Shown: positions 1 to 4,709 of the stretch, piece after piece | How the letters are laid out: the number at the start of each line of letters is the position of its first letter | Numbering within the stretch: position 1 is the first letter of the stretch | Assembly: GCA_003565575.1 (NCBI GenBank) | Contig: PXBV01000347.1 | Span: forward strand, 1-7,971 | Direction: 5' to 3' | DNA length: 7,971 nucleotides | From: Psychroflexus sp. | Lineage (GTDB): Bacteria; Bacteroidota; Bacteroidia; Flavobacteriales; Flavobacteriaceae | Position numbers and translations under genes: made by a program | Notes under the pieces: model-generated | The model's input: the letters and a program-made list of their open reading frames with translations, nothing else | What the model was told of the DNA's origin: nothing | The model's database searches: none

Positions 1-52
1 AAGACTAGGATAGATTTGCCTTTCTCAGCATTATCAATCAATGATTGTAACT

Positions 53-240
53 AGCCCGCAAACAATTTGCTACCCTAGCTTTAATGATTTAACTGTTTAA
101 AAATACAAAGATATGAGCCCGCAAGTGGTAGCAAATTAGAGGAACAGCTGTAGCAGAGCGACCTTAAGGGAGCTCCTGCAACAGCTTGTGATCTCTTTTT
201 GCTGCCATGCGGACTAGAAGCGGACAGCCTGCAAAACGCC
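53..240 (-). repeat. Palindrome-rich interspersed-repeat-like block
   Basis: Several nested repeats are visible. AATTTGCTACC (64-74) is the exact reverse complement of GGTAGCAAATT (127-137). AGCCCGCAA occurs twice in direct orientation (53-61 and 116-124). Bases 146-186 form a hairpin: AGCTGT/ACAGCT and GCAG/CTGC arms around an inner CCTTAAGG. Read on the minus strand, the block starts GGCGTTTTGC (240-231) and then GGCTGTCCGCT (229-219). The second motif differs by one base from GGCTGCCCGCT in the element at 7594-7710. I infer a degenerate interspersed element of Bacteroidetes, possibly related to that one. No transposase is present, and the outer borders are approximate. Confidence 0.5.
106..134 (-). 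promoter_or_regulatory. Leftward Bacteroidetes-type promoter
   Basis: On the minus strand TATCTTTG (113-106) fits the -7 consensus TAnnTTTG, and a TTG (134-132) lies 18 bases upstream, a normal spacing for the -33 element. Transcription would start near position 100 and run off the left edge. There is no ATG-started reading frame of useful length before the edge: the one ATG, at 27-25, meets a stop after eight codons. The product is therefore unknown and could be an RNA or a gene further left. Confidence 0.5.
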
Positions 241-285
241 ATTGATGTTTTTTCTAGAAACTAATCATCTATTAAGATGGTTGTG

Positions 286-293
286 TAACTTTG
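286..293 (+). promoter_or_regulatory. Likely -7 element for the thioredoxin-like gene
   Basis: TAACTTTG matches the Bacteroidetes -7 consensus TAnnTTTG and lies 24 bases before the ATG at 318. This gives a short leader typical of the phylum. No clear TTG is present at the expected -33 position. The same octamer occurs upstream of the ubiquitin-like gene on the other strand (2419-2412). Confidence 0.5.
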
Positions 294-317
294 TATTACT
301 AATTAATAACTTGATGT

Positions 318-1700
318 ATGGTAACTAGAAATTTATTTTGTGTGCTTTCAGTTGTGTTTTGTTCTTTTTCGTTTTATGGGCAAAGTGTGTCTGGAACGCT
401 TAAAAACAGCGACGGAACTAGTGTGGTTTTGTATGGATATAAGAATTTTGAAACTTATGCGATTGATAGTACTGTGACTGCTGAGGGTGGTGAGTTTGAG
501 CTAAATTTTAAGGCTAAAGATTATGGAATGGGCTACTTGCAGCCAGCGGAGGGTAAGCCTTTGGTTTTGATTCTTGCAGATGAGAAGGTTGTCCTTGAAG
601 GGGAGGCGGTAAATCTTCTGGAGTCTGTAGAGTTGGCGGAGGGCAGTCAAAATATGGCGTTTTTGAAATTTGGGAAAGAGCATCCTAAACGTGAAAATGC
701 TTTAAGTGCTTGGCGTTATTTAAATCAACTTTACACTGATGATACTACATTTTCTGACCAATCTACCCCTAGGGATGCGATTGGTGCTGAAATGAAGCGT
801 TTGAAAGAGGAGGATGAGGGATTTATCACGTCACTTCCTGAGGATAGTTATGTGCGTTGGTTTTTGCCCTTAAGGCGTCTCCTTGGAAGTGTGGCCTCTG
901 TGGCGCAGTATAAGCCAGAGGCTATTCCAGAAACTCGAGAGGGATTACGGGCTATAGATTATACAGATGAGCGTTTATACAAAAGTGGCTTGTTAAAAGA
1001 AGCAGTGGAAAATCACATTTGGTTTATTGAAAACAGCAGCGGTAGTTTGGATGAGGTGTTTGCTGATTTGAACAGGTCTATTGATATTGTATTGGATCAA
1101 CTTAAAGAGGATAACGTTAAATTTAATTTGATTACTCAGCGGTTTTTTGAGGTTTTGGAGAAACGCAGTTTGTTCACCTCGAGTGAGTATTTATCTAAGC
1201 GCTTGCTTGAAGGTGATTGTGGTTGCTTAAACCCAATGTTTGAAAAACAATTACAAAAATATGGAAAAATGGCTCAAGGGGCTACGGCTCCAGATATTGA
1301 ATTTAGCGAGTTTACGTATTTTCCGGAAGGTGTTAAGGCTAAGGCCTTAAGCGAGATTGAGGCCGATTATTATTTGGTGGTGTTTGCAGCGGGATGGTGT
1401 CCTCATTGTAATGAAGCTTTACCAAAAGTAGCGGAGTATTATCCAGAATTAAAAGCTAAAAACATTGAGGTAGTGCTAGTTTCTCTAGATGAGTCTGCTC
1501 AAGACTTTGCTAATTTTGCTGCGCCCTTCCCATTTATAAGTACAACCGATTATCAAAAATGGGAAAGCCTTCCAGCTCAAGATTATCAGGTGTTTAGTAC
1601 GCCAAGTTATTTTATGCTGGATCATAAACGGACCATCCTCCAAAAGCTGTCTTCTGTGGAACATCTAAAATCTTGGGTGGAGTACAGAATAGCAGATTAG
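318..1700 (+). CDS. TlpA-like thioredoxin-fold envelope protein
   Basis: The product is probably an exported thiol-disulfide protein of the TlpA/ResA-like group. Residues 1-21 form a signal peptide (MVTRN, a hydrophobic core, then FYGQ). Residues 22-110 are beta-rich and resemble the DUF4369-type domain common in front of Bacteroidetes thioredoxins. Residues 115-310 are mostly helical and carry a Cys-Gly-Cys at 301-303. The thioredoxin domain begins at GATAPD (321-326), with the active site W360-C361-P362-H363-C364 and the cis-proline motif TP at 428-429. All core catalytic positions are present. The 460-residue length suits this multi-domain architecture. The ATG at 318 is chosen because it directly precedes the signal peptide and follows a -7 motif. 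The coding strand is strongly G- and T-rich, unlike the two hydrolase genes on the same strand. The redox partner is unknown. The family call is firm; the physiological role is inferred. Confidence 0.85.
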   Translation: MVTRNLFCVLSVVFCSFSFYGQSVSGTLKNSDGTSVVLYGYKNFETYAIDSTVTAEGGEFELNFKAKDYGMGYLQPAEGKPLVLILADEKVVLEGEAVNLLESVELAEGSQNMAFLKFGKEHPKRENALSAWRYLNQLYTDDTTFSDQSTPRDAIGAEMKRLKEEDEGFITSLPEDSYVRWFLPLRRLLGSVASVAQYKPEAIPETREGLRAIDYTDERLYKSGLLKEAVENHIWFIENSSGSLDEVFADLNRSIDIVLDQLKEDNVKFNLITQRFFEVLEKRSLFTSSEYLSKRLLEGDCGCLNPMFEKQLQKYGKMAQGATAPDIEFSEFTYFPEGVKAKALSEIEADYYLVVFAAGWCPHCNEALPKVAEYYPELKAKNIEVVLVSLDESAQDFANFAAPFPFISTTDYQKWESLPAQDYQVFSTPSYFMLDHKRTILQKLSSVEHLKSWVEYRIAD

Positions 1701-1758
1701 TTGATAATGGTGTAGTGTTAAGAGAGATTATTTTGTTATATGCTTGATGGAATGCATT

Positions 1759-2280
1759 TTATTGTTTTATAAATTTAAATGTATTTCCATCTCCAACTTT
1801 TATGAAGTATATACCTTCGATCAAATTTTGAATATCTATCCTTTCTTGATTAGTGGTGTTTCCATGTTTAACACCTGCTCCGTTGAAGTTCCATATGTTA
1901 TATTTTTCTTTTTTTCTTAATCCTGAAACATGGATATACTCTTTTGATGGATTAGGGTATAATTTCAAATGAGTATTTGTTTCCAAATCAGTCGTCATAC
2001 CAAGTGTAGCAGTGGTAAGGTCAAGTGTGCTTTCCTTTTGTACATTATAATCTCCTAAAGTTCTTTCGTCATCAAGGGGCATGCCATCAAATTTTAGTAT
2101 TTGATCTTCTATGGGAATTCCTTTTTTGTCTTGAATTTTTGCTTTCACATTTTTTATGGTAGTGTTGGATTCAACATCAAGCGTTATGGTGGTTTCACCT
2201 TGCATTTTAATAAATATTTGCATTACTGAAATATTCAATGATAAAAAGACCATAAAAATTAAAGAGTGATTTTGTCCCAT
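1759..2280 (-). CDS. Secreted ubiquitin-like protein with T9SS sorting domain
   Basis: The 173-residue product has three parts. Residues 1-19 are a hydrophobic leader without Lys or Arg before the core. Residues 20-88 align without gaps to ubiquitin residues 1-69, with 44 of 69 identical by hand. Residues 105-173 form a type A T9SS sorting domain (YPNPS at 108-112, LIEGIYFIKV at 153-162, KFIKQ at the end). All ubiquitin core positions are kept or conservatively replaced. Lys 6, 27, 29, 33 and 63 (ubiquitin numbering) remain, while Lys11 is Thr and Lys48 is Met. The Ile44 patch is lost (L8Q, I44K, H68D, V70T), as are Arg42 and Arg72. The LRLRGG tail reads ATLGMT and is not free, so ordinary conjugation is not expected. 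The predicted fate is export by Sec and then T9SS to the surface or medium. The ATG at 2280 is the only start after the in-frame TGA 11 codons upstream. It recalls the secreted Bacteroides fragilis ubiquitin homologue; eukaryotic origin and mimicry are inferred. Confidence 0.9.
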   Translation of the reverse strand: MGQNHSLIFMVFLSLNISVMQIFIKMQGETTITLDVESNTTIKNVKAKIQDKKGIPIEDQILKFDGMPLDDERTLGDYNVQKESTLDLTTATLGMTTDLETNTHLKLYPNPSKEYIHVSGLRKKEKYNIWNFNGAGVKHGNTTNQERIDIQNLIEGIYFIKVGDGNTFKFIKQ

Positions 2281-2411
2281 CTGATTATCTTTTTTAAAAT
2301 ATGTTTTGATTCAATTACGGTTATCTTTAGTACAAGTGCTACCTGATGAGAATGAGCTTTTTGTTCTACTGGCAACAGGCAGTCTAAACTTTTATTTTTT
2401 ATAAAAGTACA

Positions 2412-2419
2412 CAAAGTTA
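2412..2419 (-). promoter_or_regulatory. Likely -7 element for the ubiquitin-like gene
   Basis: The minus strand reads TAACTTTG, an exact fit to TAnnTTTG. The -33 region shows no clear TTG. Transcription from here would give a leader of about 125 bases before the ATG at 2280. That leader could form a small AT-rich hairpin from CTTTTA/TAAAAG, just after the start. It suggests that the gene has its own promoter and is transcribed independently. Confidence 0.4.
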
Positions 2420-2761
2420 GGGAGTAAACTTAAAATCCTTCATTTTCCTATTATATCAGTAAGGGGATTGTTTTAAATTACTATCATACGGTCTGTTTTT
2501 TTGCAGTTCTATTTAAATATTTAGTTGACCTCCAAGATCATTTTGAACGATATTTTATAAGGTTTTACTATCAAGTTACCTTCGTTGTTTTTAATTTAAT
2601 GAACCTTTAAAATTTTTACAAAGCAACTATCAGTGATTGTTTATCTACACATTCAAATCAATTCACTTTCAAAAATAGAGGTAGCCACTTCGAGTTTCAG
2701 TGTTTTACGGACAATTTAGTTTTAACTTTTATAGTATCTTGTGGTCTATATTATAACGCGA

Positions 2762-2798
2762 AAATCCTATAACAGTCCATTATGCAGTATTAGGATTT
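2762..2798. repeat. 8-bp inverted repeat before the hydrolase operon
   Basis: AAATCCTA (2762-2769) is the exact reverse complement of TAGGATTT (2791-2798), with 21 bases between the arms. The right arm ends 18 bases before the ATG at 2817. It could be an operator or a leader hairpin of the hydrolase operon, but in such AT-rich sequence chance is a real alternative. Confidence 0.35.
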
Positions 2799-2816
2799 CA
2801 ATTTAAATCTTAAAAT

Positions 2817-4700
2817 ATGTCAATATTTTTTAAATCAACTTTAGTTTGTGTTCTGTTTTCAACTTTAGTTTGGAGTACTCAGTCTCAAGAAACACTTCTG
2901 GAAGACCTAGAAGAAATAGCCATTGTAGAACATAAAGTCATGATGCCCATGCGCGATGGTATTAGGCTGGCGACTGATATTTATCGCCCTAAAGCGGAAG
3001 GAACCTATCCTATTATTTTTTCTAGGACACCTTATAACTTCAATACATGGATAGATGGAAAACGCAATTGGCGCCAAGCCAAAACGGCGTATGAATATGT
3101 TAAAAAAGGCTATGTATATGTGATTCAAAATGAAAGAGGACGTTACTTTTCTGAAGGTGAATGGGACATTCTAGGCATGCCGCTTACAGATGCTTACGAT
3201 GCATTTGAGTGGATGAAAAATCAATCCTGGTCCAATGGTAAAATAGGCACCCTAGGTTGCTCTTCCACCGCAGAATGGCAAATGGCAGCTTCTGCACTAG
3301 ACCATCCATCTCACGCCGCTATGGTGCCACAAGGGTTTGGCGCTGGAGTTGGCACTGTAGGAGATATTTATGAGCAAGGCAATTGGTACCGCGGCGGTGT
3401 GGAACAAATGTTATTTTTTTCATGGCTTTATGGTGTTGAGCACGATAAATTCAAACCCAGAATTCCAGAGGGTGCTACTCAAGAGGATTTGATACGTCTA
3501 TCTAGATTTTACGATATGGGGCCTAAAAATCCGCCTGTAGATATGTCAGAAGCTTTAACGCATTTGCCTATTCAAGATATTTTAAAAAACATGAACGGCA
3601 AGCAAGAGATTTTTGATAAAATGATTCGCAGAAAGCCCAACGACCCTGCTTGGTTTGAAGGTGGCTTATACCACGATGACATGGAAATTGGTGCGCCTAG
3701 CTTTTGGTTCACCTCTTGGTACGATGTGTCCATAACGCCCAATCTTGCTTTATTTAACCACGTAAGGACCAATTCTAATGATGACTTTATAAAAGACAAT
3801 CAATACTTAGTGATAGCTCCAACTTTGCACTGTGCTTACACGAGAGCTACAGAAAACACCATTGTAGGAGAAAGAAGCGTTGGAGATGCACGCTTAAATT
3901 ATGATGAACAAATCACCAAGTGGTTTGACCTATGGTTGAAGGAAGCAACCAATGACTTCAAAGAAACAACCCCAAGAGTGCAATACTTTACGATGGGAAG
4001 TAACAAGTGGCAAAGTTCTGAAACTTGGCCACCTGAAAACGTAAGCATGCAAACCTTTTACTTGCATAGCCAAGGCAAAGCCAATAGCCGATTTGGAGAT
4101 GGACAGTTAACTAAAACAAAACCCTTAGCAGAAGCAGCAGATGCATTTGTTTACGACCCCATGTCACCTGTTCCTTCTTATGGAGGTAATGTATGCTGTA
4201 CAGGCAATGCCGTGAAAGGTGGAGCATTTGACCAAAAAGAGATGGAAGCCAGAAAAGATATTTTGGTTTACACTACTGATGTCTTAAAAGAAGATACCGA
4301 GGTGAGCGGATTTATAGAAGCCGCTCTTTATGTATCTTCAGACGTGAAAGATACTGATTTTACGCTAAAACTCATCGATGTGTATCCCGATGGAAGCGCA
4401 TACAATTTAGACGAAACTATTCAGCGTGTCCGCTACAGAGAGGGTTATGATAAAGAAGTGTTTATGGAAGAAGGAGAAGTGTACAAAGTGGACTTAACTC
4501 CACTATCTACCAGCAATACATTCAAAAAAGGACATCGCATACGTATAGAAGTATCGAGTAGCAACTTCCCAAGATTTGCAAGAAACTTGAATACCGGTGG
4601 AGACAACTACGATGAAGATGAAGGTGTTATAGCAAACAATAAAGTTCACCATTCTAAGAAATACCCTTCTCACATTAAATTACCCATCGCCAAAAAATAA
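2817..4700 (+). CDS. Exported CocE/NonD-type serine hydrolase (S15-like)
   Basis: The product is an alpha/beta hydrolase of the CocE / X-prolyl dipeptidyl-peptidase family, whose members cleave acyl esters, amides or X-Pro peptides. Residues 1-23 look like a signal peptide ending at TQSQ. The catalytic domain opens with MPMRDGIRLATDIYRP (43-58) and carries RTPYN (70-74), whose Tyr73 matches the oxyanion tyrosine of CocE. The nucleophile elbow is G147-C148-S149, the acidic residue is D303 in SWYD, and the histidine is H338 in APTLH. A C-terminal jelly-roll domain runs from about 385 to 627. The elbow reads GCSSTA instead of the usual GxSYxG, so the Tyr and second Gly are missing. The substrate cannot be read from sequence. 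It lies 9 bases upstream of the S9 peptidase gene and is probably co-transcribed with it. The length is ordinary for the family. Confidence 0.88.
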   Translation: MSIFFKSTLVCVLFSTLVWSTQSQETLLEDLEEIAIVEHKVMMPMRDGIRLATDIYRPKAEGTYPIIFSRTPYNFNTWIDGKRNWRQAKTAYEYVKKGYVYVIQNERGRYFSEGEWDILGMPLTDAYDAFEWMKNQSWSNGKIGTLGCSSTAEWQMAASALDHPSHAAMVPQGFGAGVGTVGDIYEQGNWYRGGVEQMLFFSWLYGVEHDKFKPRIPEGATQEDLIRLSRFYDMGPKNPPVDMSEALTHLPIQDILKNMNGKQEIFDKMIRRKPNDPAWFEGGLYHDDMEIGAPSFWFTSWYDVSITPNLALFNHVRTNSNDDFIKDNQYLVIAPTLHCAYTRATENTIVGERSVGDARLNYDEQITKWFDLWLKEATNDFKETTPRVQYFTMGSNKWQSSETWPPENVSMQTFYLHSQGKANSRFGDGQLTKTKPLAEAADAFVYDPMSPVPSYGGNVCCTGNAVKGGAFDQKEMEARKDILVYTTDVLKEDTEVSGFIEAALYVSSDVKDTDFTLKLIDVYPDGSAYNLDETIQRVRYREGYDKEVFMEEGEVYKVDLTPLSTSNTFKKGHRIRIEVSSSNFPRFARNLNTGGDNYDEDEGVIANNKVHHSKKYPSHIKLPIAKK

Positions 4701-4709
4701 AAAAATCAA

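Larger units (their letters stand above)
1..317. other. Non-coding left flank with palindromic repeats
   Basis: I see no convincing gene here. Frame 1 on the plus strand is open from position 1 to a TAG at 52-54 and could be the last 17 codons of a gene entering from the left. The minus strand is also open across the same bases from a TTG at 42-40, so neither reading is secure. The rest holds a palindrome-rich block (53-240), a leftward promoter (106-134) and the promoter of the rightward thioredoxin-like gene (286-293). Confidence 0.6.
2281..2816. other. AT-rich divergent intergenic region
   Basis: This stretch separates the leftward ubiquitin-like gene from the rightward hydrolase pair. 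I find no credible gene; the open frames are tiny (for example 13 codons from the ATG at 2346). It holds the -7 motif of the ubiquitin-like gene (2412-2419). A second minus-strand match, TATTTTTG, lies at 2677-2670. A near-match for the rightward operon, TAACTTTT, lies at 2723-2730 and differs from the -7 consensus at the last base. Close to the hydrolase start there is an 8-bp inverted repeat (2762-2769 and 2791-2798). No terminator-like hairpin is evident. Confidence 0.6.

Noticed and set aside
1..54. 3' end of a gene entering from the left (frame open to the TAG at 52-54)
   Set aside because: Only 17 codons are visible, they match no motif I recognise, and the opposite strand is equally open, so it was not called as a gene.
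53..240. CRISPR array or insertion sequence ends
   Set aside because: Repeats are too few and irregular for CRISPR, and no transposase or target-site duplication is present.
1701..1758. Bidirectional terminator between the convergent genes
   Set aside because: The 58 bases contain only AT-rich runs and a short AATGCATT palindrome, with no stable GC stem plus T-run.
1759..2280. Eukaryotic contamination as the source of the ubiquitin sequence
   Set aside because: The same reading frame carries a bacterial T9SS sorting domain and a leader, and the flanking genes and promoters are clearly of Bacteroidetes type.
1759..2280. Member of a bacterial ubiquitin-like conjugation (BIL-type) operon
   Set aside because: No E1, E2 or JAB-peptidase gene is adjacent, there is no exposed Gly-Gly terminus, and the protein has an export leader.
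2346..2387. Small 13-codon plus-strand reading frame
   Set aside because: It lies in the presumed leader of the leftward ubiquitin-like gene and has no promoter or ribosome-binding support.
2907..3128. Antisense open frame inside the CocE-like gene, and similar ones at 501-683, 3572-3799 and 5330-5566
   Set aside because: Each lies opposite a well-supported gene with recognisable domains and shows no family motif of its own.
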